Source: Nitrosomonas ureae (GTDB taxonomy: Bacteria > Pseudomonadota > Gammaproteobacteria > Burkholderiales > Nitrosomonadaceae). From it: DNA of 64,000 nucleotides. Below the pieces are notes generated by a model. It searched no databases and was not told where the DNA came from. It saw only the letters and a list, made by a program, of their open reading frames with translations. The first letter of the stretch is position 1. Each line of letters begins with the position of its first letter. Below, piece by piece: positions 8,743 to 17,160 of the stretch. Location of the stretch: contig NZ_FNUX01000006.1 of NCBI RefSeq assembly GCF_900108305.1, forward strand, positions 20,457 through 84,456. Reading direction: 5' to 3'. A program made the translations under genes and the position numbers.

Positions 8743-10206
8743 ATGTCACACAACTCGACTCAAATTAATAAGTATTTAAAAAGTTTACAGAAACATCTTG
8801 TAGATGAACATCCGGACAATCCAACTTTGGCCAATGCTGTCAAAAGTTTCAGAAAAATGGATTACGTGGGTCAAAGCATGGGGCTGATCAATAAAGATGA
8901 ATCTTATGCGACATGTGTAACGTGGTGGCCCATGATTGCAGTACTGGGTACATTTTCTGCTGGCAAATCAACCTATATTAATTCTTATTTGAATATGCCG
9001 CTGCAACGCACTGGCAATCAGGCTGTTGATGATAAATTCACAGTGATCTGCTTCAGCCGCCACAATGAGGCAAAAACTCTTCCTGGTATCGCGCTTGATG
9101 CTGATCCACGATTTCCATTTTTCCAAATCAGCCGCAGTATCGATGAGATCTCTGAAGCTGGGCAAGAACGTATCGATGCTTATTTACAATTAAAAACCTG
9201 TCCATCCGAAAACATTCGCGGAAAAATTATGATTGATTCCCCGGGTTTTGATGCTGACAATCAGCGTGCATCTACATTGCGCCTAACTCAACACATCATC
9301 AATTTATCAGATCTTGTATTGGTATTCTTTGATGCGCGCCATCCGGAACCCAAAGCCATGCAGGATACATTGGCTTATCTGGTATCGGCCAGTGTGAACC
9401 GGGCCGATGCTAATAAATTTTTATATATTCTCAACCAAATTGACGTTACCGCACAAGAAGACAATCCTGAAGAGGTCGTCTCAGCCTGGCAACGCTCTCT
9501 TGCAGAAGTAGGGTTAATCAGCGGGCGATTTTATCGTATTTACAACCCAAGTGCGGCTGTTCCAATTGCTAATCCCCATGTTCGAGAACGCTTTGAGAAA
9601 AAGCGTGAAGAAGATATGGCGGATATCAATGCACGGATGCACCAAATCGAAGTGGAGCGCTCATATCGAATCGTCGGAAAACTTGAACAAACTGCAAAAG
9701 ATATTAAAAATAAAAAGGCTAATAAGCTTTCTGAAATGTTAAAAAAATGGAAAAATAAAGTCATCCTTATTGATGGATTGGTATTTTTCACTCTGGCAAT
9801 ATTAGCCGGCACCGCTTTTACTATGACCGAATCCTGGGATCTTCTAAAAACATTTACGACTCAGCTCATGCAAGGCGAAACCTCGTCGGTTGTTATTGCG
9901 GCATTTGCTTTGATTGGCATCATTTATGCACATTTTTCTATCCGCCGTAGTGTGTCCAATGGATTGCTGAGAAAACTAGGCAGAGAGCTGGGAAATGATC
10001 ATGAAACATTCAAACAGTACCTGCATGCCTTTAACAAGAGTACAGCGGCATATCGTCCGATGTTGCTAAAAGATCCCGCAGGCTGGAATGAAACTACGCA
10101 ACAGACGATTGATGAAATTATTAACGAAGCCAACGATTACATCCAAGCATTGAATGATCAATTCACCAATCCTTCAGGTAATGGGGGCAAAAACTCGCAA
10201 GTATAA
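8743..10206 (+). CDS. dynamin-like membrane GTPase
   Basis: 487 residues. GTPase motifs: G1 GTFSAGKS (69-76), G3 DSPG (165-168) and G4 N-Q-I-D (231-234). The spacing between G1 and G3 (about 90 residues) fits the dynamin/EHD-like superfamily better than Era-like GTPases. After a charged helical stretch (about 280-338) there are two membrane segments (about 341-360 and 382-400) and a helical tail. Family knowledge: bacterial dynamin-like proteins remodel or protect membranes; partners are unknown here. It stands alone, with long non-coding flanks, so context gives no specific job. Confidence 0.8.
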   Translation: MSHNSTQINKYLKSLQKHLVDEHPDNPTLANAVKSFRKMDYVGQSMGLINKDESYATCVTWWPMIAVLGTFSAGKSTYINSYLNMPLQRTGNQAVDDKFTVICFSRHNEAKTLPGIALDADPRFPFFQISRSIDEISEAGQERIDAYLQLKTCPSENIRGKIMIDSPGFDADNQRASTLRLTQHIINLSDLVLVFFDARHPEPKAMQDTLAYLVSASVNRADANKFLYILNQIDVTAQEDNPEEVVSAWQRSLAEVGLISGRFYRIYNPSAAVPIANPHVRERFEKKREEDMADINARMHQIEVERSYRIVGKLEQTAKDIKNKKANKLSEMLKKWKNKVILIDGLVFFTLAILAGTAFTMTESWDLLKTFTTQLMQGETSSVVIAAFALIGIIYAHFSIRRSVSNGLLRKLGRELGNDHETFKQYLHAFNKSTAAYRPMLLKDPAGWNETTQQTIDEIINEANDYIQALNDQFTNPSGNGGKNSQV

Positions 10207-10558
10207 AGATTTGATTCAGGCTCACGGAAAACTCAACGGCAACTTGTCGATATGCAAATGTTCTTGCTTGATTTATCCGGTTAACAAACAAAAAGTGTTA
10301 TTCACGTATACAAGTATTAAATACCATTAACTATTCTGAATTATAATTTATTTAAGATACATCGCATGCTAACTAAAGTTGATTAAGGACTATCACAATT
10401 TGTCGCTTCTCATGTCTGTATTCGCTTTTGCAATCGCAACCGTCGATTATCGCCTCGGAATTTAGGCGACATGCCTTGATCCAGTTTGGACAAGCGCAAT
10501 ATTAAAGAGTAAAATTCCGGGCTTTTATAATAATAGGGTAATTTAATCGGAGAAACTT
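10207..10558 (+). other. rpsO upstream region
   Basis: 352 bases without a gene. A 6-bp hairpin (10450-10455 with 10464-10469, 8-base loop) and a promoter candidate near 10500-10531 lie in the last 110 bases. The ribosome-binding site GGAG is six bases before the rpsO ATG. Confidence 0.45.
10503..10531 (+). promoter_or_regulatory. candidate promoter of rpsO-pnp
   Basis: A perfect -10 hexamer TATAAT is at 10526-10531, 28 bases before the rpsO start codon. The -35 position 17 bases upstream (TAAAGA) is poor. An alternative pair is TTGATC (10476-10481) with TATTAA (10500-10505), spacing 18. Prediction by eye only. Confidence 0.35.
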
Positions 10559-10828
10559 ATGTCAGTCACAATCGACCAAAAAGCACAGGTAGTACGCGAC
10601 TATCAAAGAGCAGAAGGAGATACTGGTTCTCCTGAAGTTCAAGTTGCACTTTTAACAGCCAGAATCAATGACTTGATAGGACACTTCAAGATTCATGTTA
10701 AAGATCATCATTCCCGTCGCGGTTTACTGCGCATGGTTGGTCGCCGCCGCAAGCTACTTGATTATTTAAAACAACGTAACGTAGACACTTATCAGACATT
10801 GATCGAACGCCTTGGCTTGCGTAAATAA
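10559..10828 (+). CDS. rpsO: 30S ribosomal protein S15
   Basis: 89 residues, the standard length. The sequence has the characteristic [17 protein letters not shown] and [20 protein letters not shown] segments of S15, which binds the central domain of 16S rRNA early in 30S assembly. It is followed by pnp after 136 bases, the classical rpsO-pnp arrangement in which polynucleotide phosphorylase is co-transcribed with S15. Confidence 0.98.
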   Translation: MSVTIDQKAQVVRDYQRAEGDTGSPEVQVALLTARINDLIGHFKIHVKDHHSRRGLLRMVGRRRKLLDYLKQRNVDTYQTLIERLGLRK

Positions 10829-10964
10829 TAAATGTGTTTCTCTTACTGAATTGGCAGCTAATCACACAAATCATTCCCCACTCAAGTTGTCATGCAATCA
10901 ATGCGTTGGCTTGCAGGTAATCCAAAATTTGGAAAAATTTACTCAGAAGAAAAAGGGTTATTAA

Positions 10965-13094
10965 TTGAAATCTATAAAGAAAAGTATTACCTACGGACGA
11001 CATCAACTTACACTGGAAACAGGTGAAATAGCAAGGCAGGCGCATGGTGCCGTAGTGGTTACAATGGATGATACGGTAGTACTTGTTACCGTAGTGGGCG
11101 CAAAAAACATAAAACCTGGTCAGGACTTTTTTCCACTTACTGTCGACTACCAGGAAAGATCCTATGCAGCCGGTAGAATACCAGGCAGTTTCTTTAAGCG
11201 CGAAGGCCGTCCATCCGAAAAAGAAACATTAACTTCGCGATTGATCGATCGCCCGATTCGCCCACTTTTCCCTGAAGGTTTCTATAACGAGGTTCAAATA
11301 GTAGCTACTGTGATGTCGGCTGACAACGAAGTAGACCCTGACATTCCTTCAATTATTGGCACATCTGCTGCACTGACTCTCTCTGGAATTCCTTTTGATG
11401 GCCCCCTCGGTGCAGCTCGCGTTGGCTACATCAATAATGAGTATGTCTTAAATCCAACCACCTCAGAACTTAAGGATACACAATTAAATCTGGTCGTCGC
11501 AGGAACACAACATGCAGTTTTGATGGTCGAATCCGAGGCAATAGAGTTATCAGAAGAAATCATGCTTGGTGCCGTAACGTATGGCCATGAGCAAATGCAG
11601 ATTGTTATTAATGCAATCAATGAATTTGCTGATGAAGCAGGTGTAACAGCATGGGATTGGACGCCACCTGCAAAAGATAGCGCATTTGAAGAAAAAATTG
11701 CTGGCATGGCAGAAGCTGATTTACGACAAGCCTACAAGATAAAACAAAAACAAACGCGCTCTGAAGCAATTAAAACAACTAGAGAACGTATATCAGATGA
11801 ACTTGGAGTCGGCACAGAGAACGGGCCGGAATTACAAGTTTTTATGGAGGCATTCTTTTCGCTGGAATCAAAAATCGTCCGCAACCAAATATTGGATGGA
11901 GAACCGCGCATTGATGGGCGCGGCACTCGCACAGTCAGAGCTATAACAATCCGTAATGGTGTATTACCTCGAACACATGGCTCAGCACTCTTTACTCGCG
12001 GCGAAACGCAAGCACTTGCAGTTGCCACGTTAGGTACAGCTCGTGACGAGCAAAAAATTGATTCATTGCAAGGCGACTATAGTGAACGATTTATACTGCA
12101 CTATAATATGCCTCCTTATGCCACAGGAGAAATAGGTCGTGTTGGCACTCCCAAACGCCGTGAAATCGGACATGGGCGTTTGGCAAAGCGAGCGCTGGTT
12201 GCCGTTCTTCCACTACCTGAAGAGTTCGGCTATTCTTTGCGGGTCGTATCTGAAATTACTGAATCCAATGGCTCTAGCTCAATGGCATCAGTTTGCAGCG
12301 GCTGTCTTGCACTAATGGATGCCGGAGTGCCATTAAAAGCTCATGTTGCGGGTATCGCCATGGGATTAATCAAGGATGGAAAACGCTTTGCAGTCCTTAC
12401 GGATATTCTTGGCGACGAAGATCATCTAGGTGATATGGATTTTAAAGTCGCCGGTACGGAAAAAGGCATTACCGCACTACAAATGGATATCAAGATACAG
12501 GGCATTACCAAAGAAATCATGCATGCAGCATTGATACAAGCTCATGAAGGACGGATGCATATTCTGCAAATTATGAAACAGGCCCTACCATCAACTCGCG
12601 AAGATATCTCGGTGCATGCCCCACGTATTATTAAACTCAAGATTAATCCGGAAAAGATTCGTGACGTAATCGGTAAAGGCGGCGCTGTGATTCGTGCGCT
12701 TACGGAAGAAACAGGCACTACGATTGATATCACCGATGATGGTCAGGTAACAATCGCATGTGTTAATGCCGAAGGTGGCGAGCTTGCTAAAAAACGTATT
12801 GAAGATATTACTGCAGAAGTTGAGGTCGGAAAAATCTATGATGGTATAGTTTTGAAACTGCTTGACTTCGGAGCGATAGTAAGTGTCCTTCCTGGTAAGG
12901 ATGGATTGCTTCATATTTCCCAAATTGCCAATGAGCGAGTCAATAATGTTTCTGATCACCTTAATGAAGGTCAACAGATACGCGTCAAAGTTCTTGAAGC
13001 TGACGATAAAGGAAGGCTAAGGTTAAGTATGAAAGCTGTAGCTTCTGATGAAAATACACCTGATTCTGATTCTATGACAACAGAAGAATTGTGA
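10965..13094 (+). CDS. pnp: polyribonucleotide nucleotidyltransferase (PNPase)
   Basis: 709 residues. Two RNase PH-like cores can be read (first near [16 protein letters not shown], second near [16 protein letters not shown]), followed by a KH domain ([22 protein letters not shown]) and an S1 domain ([35 protein letters not shown]). The enzyme degrades RNA 3' to 5' by phosphorolysis and is a core part of the degradosome. The start is TTG, with AGGG about nine bases upstream; the N-terminal alignment with other PNPases supports it. A terminator hairpin follows 33 bases after the stop. Confidence 0.98.
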   Translation: MKSIKKSITYGRHQLTLETGEIARQAHGAVVVTMDDTVVLVTVVGAKNIKPGQDFFPLTVDYQERSYAAGRIPGSFFKREGRPSEKETLTSRLIDRPIRPLFPEGFYNEVQIVATVMSADNEVDPDIPSIIGTSAALTLSGIPFDGPLGAARVGYINNEYVLNPTTSELKDTQLNLVVAGTQHAVLMVESEAIELSEEIMLGAVTYGHEQMQIVINAINEFADEAGVTAWDWTPPAKDSAFEEKIAGMAEADLRQAYKIKQKQTRSEAIKTTRERISDELGVGTENGPELQVFMEAFFSLESKIVRNQILDGEPRIDGRGTRTVRAITIRNGVLPRTHGSALFTRGETQALAVATLGTARDEQKIDSLQGDYSERFILHYNMPPYATGEIGRVGTPKRREIGHGRLAKRALVAVLPLPEEFGYSLRVVSEITESNGSSSMASVCSGCLALMDAGVPLKAHVAGIAMGLIKDGKRFAVLTDILGDEDHLGDMDFKVAGTEKGITALQMDIKIQGITKEIMHAALIQAHEGRMHILQIMKQALPSTREDISVHAPRIIKLKINPEKIRDVIGKGGAVIRALTEETGTTIDITDDGQVTIACVNAEGGELAKKRIEDITAEVEVGKIYDGIVLKLLDFGAIVSVLPGKDGLLHISQIANERVNNVSDHLNEGQQIRVKVLEADDKGRLRLSMKAVASDENTPDSDSMTTEEL

Positions 13095-13127
13095 GATAAA
13101 ATCTCTCACTCAAAGTGATATAACCGG

Positions 13128-13155
13128 AAACCCTGTATTTTTACAGGGTTTTTCA
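13128..13155. terminator. bidirectional intrinsic terminator between pnp and dksA
   Basis: A 10-bp perfect stem AAACCCTGTA (13128-13137) with TACAGGGTTT (13142-13151) closes a TTTT loop. The stem has A residues on the left and T residues on the right, so it can act as a terminator for pnp and for the convergent dksA. Confidence 0.85.
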
Positions 13156-13189
13156 TTATCTTAGAATGGCTTGATTTTATATTATCACG

Positions 13190-13618
13190 TTATTTCGCTA
13201 TCTGTTTCTCGCGCATTTCATCTAATGTCTTGCAATCGATACAAAGCGTTGCGGTTGGCCTAGCTTCAAGTCTTTTTAATCCGATCTCCACCCCGCAGCT
13301 CTCGCAATAGCCATACTCCTCAGAATCAATCTTACCAATGATTTCATCAATCTTTTTTATGAGCTTACGTTCACGATCGCGATTGCGTAGCTCAAGCGTC
13401 ATGTCAGATTCCTGGCTTGCACGATCATTAGGATCAGCAAAAACCGTTGCCTCATCCTGCATCGTATGAACAGCACGATCAATTTCTTGGCTAAGCTCAA
13501 TTTTCATACCTTCCAGTATCTTGCGAAAATGCAGCAACTGGTCAGGATTCATATATTCCTCACCCGATTTTGGTTCATAGGGAGTCACTTGTTTACTTTG
13601 TAGCTCTTTTGACATCAT
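13190..13618 (-). CDS. dksA: RNA polymerase-binding transcription factor DksA
   Basis: 142 residues. The four-Cys zinc finger is Cys105, Cys108, Cys126, Cys129. The coiled-coil tip motif D-P-N-D-R-A (62-67) corresponds to the Asp-Asp-Ala tip that enters the RNA polymerase secondary channel, and LELRNRDRERKLIKKI is the second coiled-coil arm. DksA works with ppGpp in the stringent response. The SD AGGAG lies nine bases before the first of two adjacent ATG codons, so the start may be one codon later. Convergent with pnp. Confidence 0.95.
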   Translation of the reverse strand: MMSKELQSKQVTPYEPKSGEEYMNPDQLLHFRKILEGMKIELSQEIDRAVHTMQDEATVFADPNDRASQESDMTLELRNRDRERKLIKKIDEIIGKIDSEEYGYCESCGVEIGLKRLEARPTATLCIDCKTLDEMREKQIAK

Positions 13619-14089
13619 CTTTTAAGGCTCCTATCGCTTCGTTGGTAGTATAAAAATTTTGTACTAATATCAGAAAACACATTATATAACAAGTCATTTA
13701 TCTCTGTTCTTTGCCAATCACATTTCATTCGTGAGAAACCCCGTACACATATGACCGGAAATCAATGCCGTCATATATGTCCACAAAGACATTGATTATC
13801 AAACAGTTTTACATTTATTGGTTAATTAATCGCGGATATATGGCAGATGATGCAAAGATCTAAGATAGCCAAGAGTTAGTTTACCTGGAGAAGCCCAGAA
13901 AGATAGAAACCAATGAAGAAAAATAGAACAAAATAATTTACCCTCGAAGATTTACAGGTTACAGACCACTCAGTTCATCAGATTTTTTGTACAGGAATTT
14001 TGGAGGAACCATATGGACTGCAAAGCCGGAGGAAACGAAGTATGACGGCAAAGGTTTAGAGCTGATTGTAGATTGCTAATGGCAATGAG
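13619..14089. other. non-coding flank of the IS630-like remnant
   Basis: About 470 bases upstream of dksA with no intact open frame. The part from about 13840 onward may include decayed 5' sequence of the transposase that follows, but I could not align it with confidence. The dksA promoter should lie in the first 100 bases. Confidence 0.35.
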
Positions 14090-14369
14090 CTGGATTCTAC
14101 GTTACAGGCGATCTGATGGGCGGCGTAATATGGTTGGCCTTGGATCATATCCTGATGTGTCCACAATTGATGCAGATACTTTTTTCGGCTGGATGGTGCA
14201 CAATCTGTTGTAAAAGCTCCCGCCAGTATCAGTCGTGATCATGGATAACGCAATCTTTCACAAAAGGCGGGATATTCAAAATGCAATCACACAAGCCAAA
14301 GCAATCAGAAAACAACAAAAACAAACTGTTGAGCAACTCTTTAAAATTGAATCATTTTATGTGACATAG
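14090..14369 (+). pseudogene. decayed IS630-family transposase, C-terminal part
   Basis: Reading towards the TAG at 14367-14369 gives VIMDNAIFHKRRDIQNAIT, then directly AKAIRKQQKQTVEQLFKIESFYV. In intact IS630-type transposases the DDE segment V-x-V-M-D-N-A-x-F-H-K-R is followed by about 24 residues (a G-H-T-L...PPYSPDLNPIE...W-A-Q-A block) before A-K-A-I-R-K; that block with the last catalytic Glu is missing. A TAA also interrupts the frame after F-F-G-W-M-V-H-N-L-L (around 14210). No complete terminal repeats were found. The element is therefore dead. Confidence 0.8.
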
Positions 14370-14606
14370 GCTATAGAGATTAGCCGGGGCAAATAGCAGG
14401 TAAAGTTACTGTGCATTTTTGAACAATCTCCAGTAATAAAAATATTCTATAATCATACGTAGTTTAAGTTTAGTTTAGGAAATATCTCCCCTGCCTAGGC
14501 GTTAATGCAATTTATGCTTAAACAGGATAAGCTTATGTGAAAGGCAGTGTCTGTTCTATTCAAAGGGGCACAACATTAGTTGTTTAGAAAAGAGGAGTCA
14601 ATCAGG

Positions 14607-15569
14607 ATGAATTTATTCGGAAATATTCTTTACGTGTCCGAAAATGCTGTGAATCAGGAAACCTCAATCATGCGAGCCGTGTCGCTGGCGGAAAACAACC
14701 AGGGAAACTTGACCGTCATGGATGTAGCTCCAGTCATCGCAGCCGATATCGATCTGCCGTATGGCAGGCCGATATCTAATGAAGTGCAGTCCGCTATAGT
14801 AAGCGAGCGTCGCAAAATGCTCGAAGCACTAATCGAACCTTACAAGAAACATCTCGACATCCGGCTTGATGTACTGGTGGGAACAACTTTTCTCGAAGTT
14901 ATTCGAGCTGTTTTACGCAACGGCCACGATTTGCTGATCAAGCCTGCTGAGAATCCGGGTTTTATCGAGCGACTGTTTGGCAGCGACGACATACAGTTGC
15001 TGCGCAACTGCCCGTGCCCGGTATGGTTAACACGCGAAGAGGAAAAATCCAAGTACGAACATATACTCGCCGCTGTCGATTTCAATCCGGATATGCCAGA
15101 TACAATAGAGCAGGATCTTAATCAACAAATACTTGGACTATCTGGTTCTCTCGCACTTTCCGACTTTGCCTCGCTGCATGCAATTCATGTCTGGGATGCT
15201 CCCGCTGAGGCGATGTTACGTACCTGGGCTAACGACTCGCGGGAAGCGAGCGCCACCTATGTCGAAGGCGTACGTTCAAGCCATGAGAGGGCCTATAACC
15301 GCCTACGGCAACAATTGATAGAGCGCATCGGCAAAGACAACAGCGACTATCTTTCTCCTGAATTTCATATGCGCCGGGGGGTTGCCGCTACCGTCATACC
15401 CGAGATAGCAAAACAGTTGCATGCTGATTTGGTGGTCATGGGCACGGTCGCCCGGACAGGTATCGCGGGTTTGCTCATTGGAAATACCGCTGAAGCTGTT
15501 CTCGAACAGATACAATGTTCCGTGCTTGCAATTAAACCTCCCGGCTTTGTTTCGCCCGTTCAACTTTGA
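14607..15569 (+). CDS. two-domain universal stress protein (UspA family)
   Basis: 320 residues from the ATG chosen because GAGGAG lies nine bases upstream; an in-frame TTG 27 bases earlier lacks such a site. Two Usp domains in tandem: the first (about 1-145) ends with LLRNCPCPVWLTR, the second (about 150-315) contains the nucleotide-binding pattern V-M-G-T-V-A-R-T-G-I-A-G-L-L-I-G-N-T-A-E. The fold resembles E. coli UspE. Such proteins accumulate under stress; specific action unknown. It precedes and converges on the Mrp operon and shares its richer GC content. Confidence 0.88.
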   Translation: MNLFGNILYVSENAVNQETSIMRAVSLAENNQGNLTVMDVAPVIAADIDLPYGRPISNEVQSAIVSERRKMLEALIEPYKKHLDIRLDVLVGTTFLEVIRAVLRNGHDLLIKPAENPGFIERLFGSDDIQLLRNCPCPVWLTREEEKSKYEHILAAVDFNPDMPDTIEQDLNQQILGLSGSLALSDFASLHAIHVWDAPAEAMLRTWANDSREASATYVEGVRSSHERAYNRLRQQLIERIGKDNSDYLSPEFHMRRGVAATVIPEIAKQLHADLVVMGTVARTGIAGLLIGNTAEAVLEQIQCSVLAIKPPGFVSPVQL

Positions 15570-15615
15570 ACGATTAACAGCGATTGCATTTACGCAACTA
15601 GCCTAAGTGAAATCC

Positions 15616-15641
15616 TTCCGGTGCCAATATCCGGAATTTTT
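15616..15641 (+). terminator. intrinsic terminator of the stress-protein gene
   Basis: A 6-bp stem TTCCGG (15616-15621) with CCGGAA (15631-15636) and a 9-base loop is followed by TTTTT (15637-15641), 47 bases after the stop codon. The rest of the gap to 15960 (about 320 bases) shows no gene; it separates the convergent stress-protein and Mrp transcripts. Confidence 0.6.
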
Positions 15642-15960
15642 CAATATCGATTGACGTCATAATCCTATGGATTCTGCTACAAAAACAGGATGAGCCAGAG
15701 TAAGCCTCTGATGCGTTTGATTATGTGGCATAAATATCGAATTGTCTTTCAATAAGACAAATTTCCCCTATGAGGCCTGGATCGTATTTCTCCATCTCCA
15801 TCCTCCATTTCTTCTCTTCATTTCATGAAACTTCGGATTCCCTGAAAATCAGCATACATCATTCAGTGGCATAAGTTTTTTGGGATGTTTTACGACTCAT
15901 TTTCTCTCCTGATTTCTCGATATTTTAACAATCAGAAGTACCCGCTTTATTCAGAAATGA

Positions 15961-16386
15961 TCAGTCATTCATGTTCTTTGAATTGTGAGGTACGGATTCC
16001 GATTCTTTTGTCAGCTGCGGCTTGTCAAGCCTGCCTTTGGGTGTGCTTATGGCTGGCACTTCCGGATTACCCTCAGAGCGATCGCGATAGAGTGCGGCAC
16101 GACCCAGCAGCATCAGTGTGACTGGTGTCGTAACCGTGACAAAGACACCGATCAGAAGCTCGTGCAGAACGAGCCGTGATTGCAGTACGCTAAAGCAGAT
16201 CATAGATGCCATCACGATGGCCGCTGTTCCCCAACTCGTACCCAGTGTCGGAGCGTGAATGCGATCATAAAAATTGCGCAGACGATAGAATCCGAAGGAA
16301 CCGATCAATGCCAGTCCCGCGCCGATGAGCAGAAAAATAGCGACGAGCAGCGCCGCCCAGAGAGGAAGGTGAGCGGCATGGTTCAT
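15961..16386 (-). CDS. mrpG: Mrp cation/proton antiporter subunit G
   Basis: 141 residues, last gene of the Mrp operon. Three membrane segments are visible in the first 100 residues, with the MnhG/PhaG pattern GSFGFYRLRNFYDRIHAPTLGTSWGTAAIVMAS. The tail (about 105-141) is polar and charged. MrpG is a small subunit needed for assembly and activity of the hetero-oligomeric Na+(K+)/H+ antiporter of the inner membrane. The ATG overlaps the mrpF stop by four bases, so translation is probably coupled. Confidence 0.92.
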   Translation of the reverse strand: MNHAAHLPLWAALLVAIFLLIGAGLALIGSFGFYRLRNFYDRIHAPTLGTSWGTAAIVMASMICFSVLQSRLVLHELLIGVFVTVTTPVTLMLLGRAALYRDRSEGNPEVPAISTPKGRLDKPQLTKESESVPHNSKNMND

Positions 16387-16664
16387 TCGATTACCTCACC
16401 ACGCATCAGGAATTTAGCGAGCGCTACAGTGGCCACGAAACCCAGTACGCCAATAATCAGCGAAATCTCGAAATAAAGCGTATTGCCGGTACGTATGCCG
16501 AAGACGAGCAGCTGCAGCATCGAGTTGACATAGAGCGTATCAAGCCCCAGCACGCGATCCTGTGCGCGTGGCCCCTTAATCATTCGCACTGATGCCAGCA
16601 CCATGGCGATTGCCAGTGCTATTTGTGCAATGGTAACAGCCCAAAATAGGATAGTGACACTCAT
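16383..16664 (-). CDS. mrpF: Mrp cation/proton antiporter subunit F
   Basis: 93 residues with three membrane segments; the motif KGPRAQDRVLGLDTLYVNSM is the conserved loop of MrpF/PhaF (usually R-G-P-x-x-x-D-R-V-x-x-x-D). It overlaps mrpE upstream and mrpG downstream by four bases each, indicating one translationally coupled operon. Acts as a small accessory subunit of the Mrp antiporter complex. Confidence 0.92.
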   Translation of the reverse strand: MSVTILFWAVTIAQIALAIAMVLASVRMIKGPRAQDRVLGLDTLYVNSMLQLLVFGIRTGNTLYFEISLIIGVLGFVATVALAKFLMRGEVIE

Positions 16665-17146
16665 TCAAATATCTCCAGCAAAAGCTGTTCATAGCGGTTT
16701 TTGATCAGATTACGCCAGGCAGTTTCGTCTACCAGATCGAAAATGTGCAACAGCAGCGTGTCCTGCGTGGAATTATAGTCTATCCAGGCTGTACCGGGCG
16801 TGCTTGTTATGATGACCGAAAGCAAGGCAAGACCGGACGAATCGCGCAAATCGAGCGGTATGGTCATGAAACCGGATATCCGCTCTCGTTTACTCCCCTG
16901 CAGGATGATCTTCGCTACTGCAATATTGGAACGCACGATATCGTAGAGTACGATAGCAATCAGCTTGGATAGCAAATCCCAGCGCCTGAGCCGCGGCTTG
17001 GCGGGGTGAAGCGCGGCCAGACCCTGCACAGCGATAAACGCTAAGATGGTACCAACCAGGAACTGGCCCAGTGAGAAATTGGTCAGCAGCAGCCACATAA
17101 TGATCAAAAAAATAGTCAGTAGTGGATAAGGAAGTATTTTGCTCAT
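16661..17146 (-). CDS. mrpE: Mrp cation/proton antiporter subunit E
   Basis: 161 residues with N-terminal membrane segments (about 5-45), an amphipathic middle and the typical MrpE pattern ALLSVIITSTPGTAWIDYNSTQDTLLLHIFDLVDE (S-x-x-x-T-P-G-T near 115). It starts 14 bases after mrpD ends and overlaps mrpF. MrpE is an accessory subunit of the Mrp complex. Confidence 0.92.
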   Translation of the reverse strand: MSKILPYPLLTIFLIIMWLLLTNFSLGQFLVGTILAFIAVQGLAALHPAKPRLRRWDLLSKLIAIVLYDIVRSNIAVAKIILQGSKRERISGFMTIPLDLRDSSGLALLSVIITSTPGTAWIDYNSTQDTLLLHIFDLVDETAWRNLIKNRYEQLLLEIFE

Positions 17147-17160
17147 TTTTTCATCTCCAA

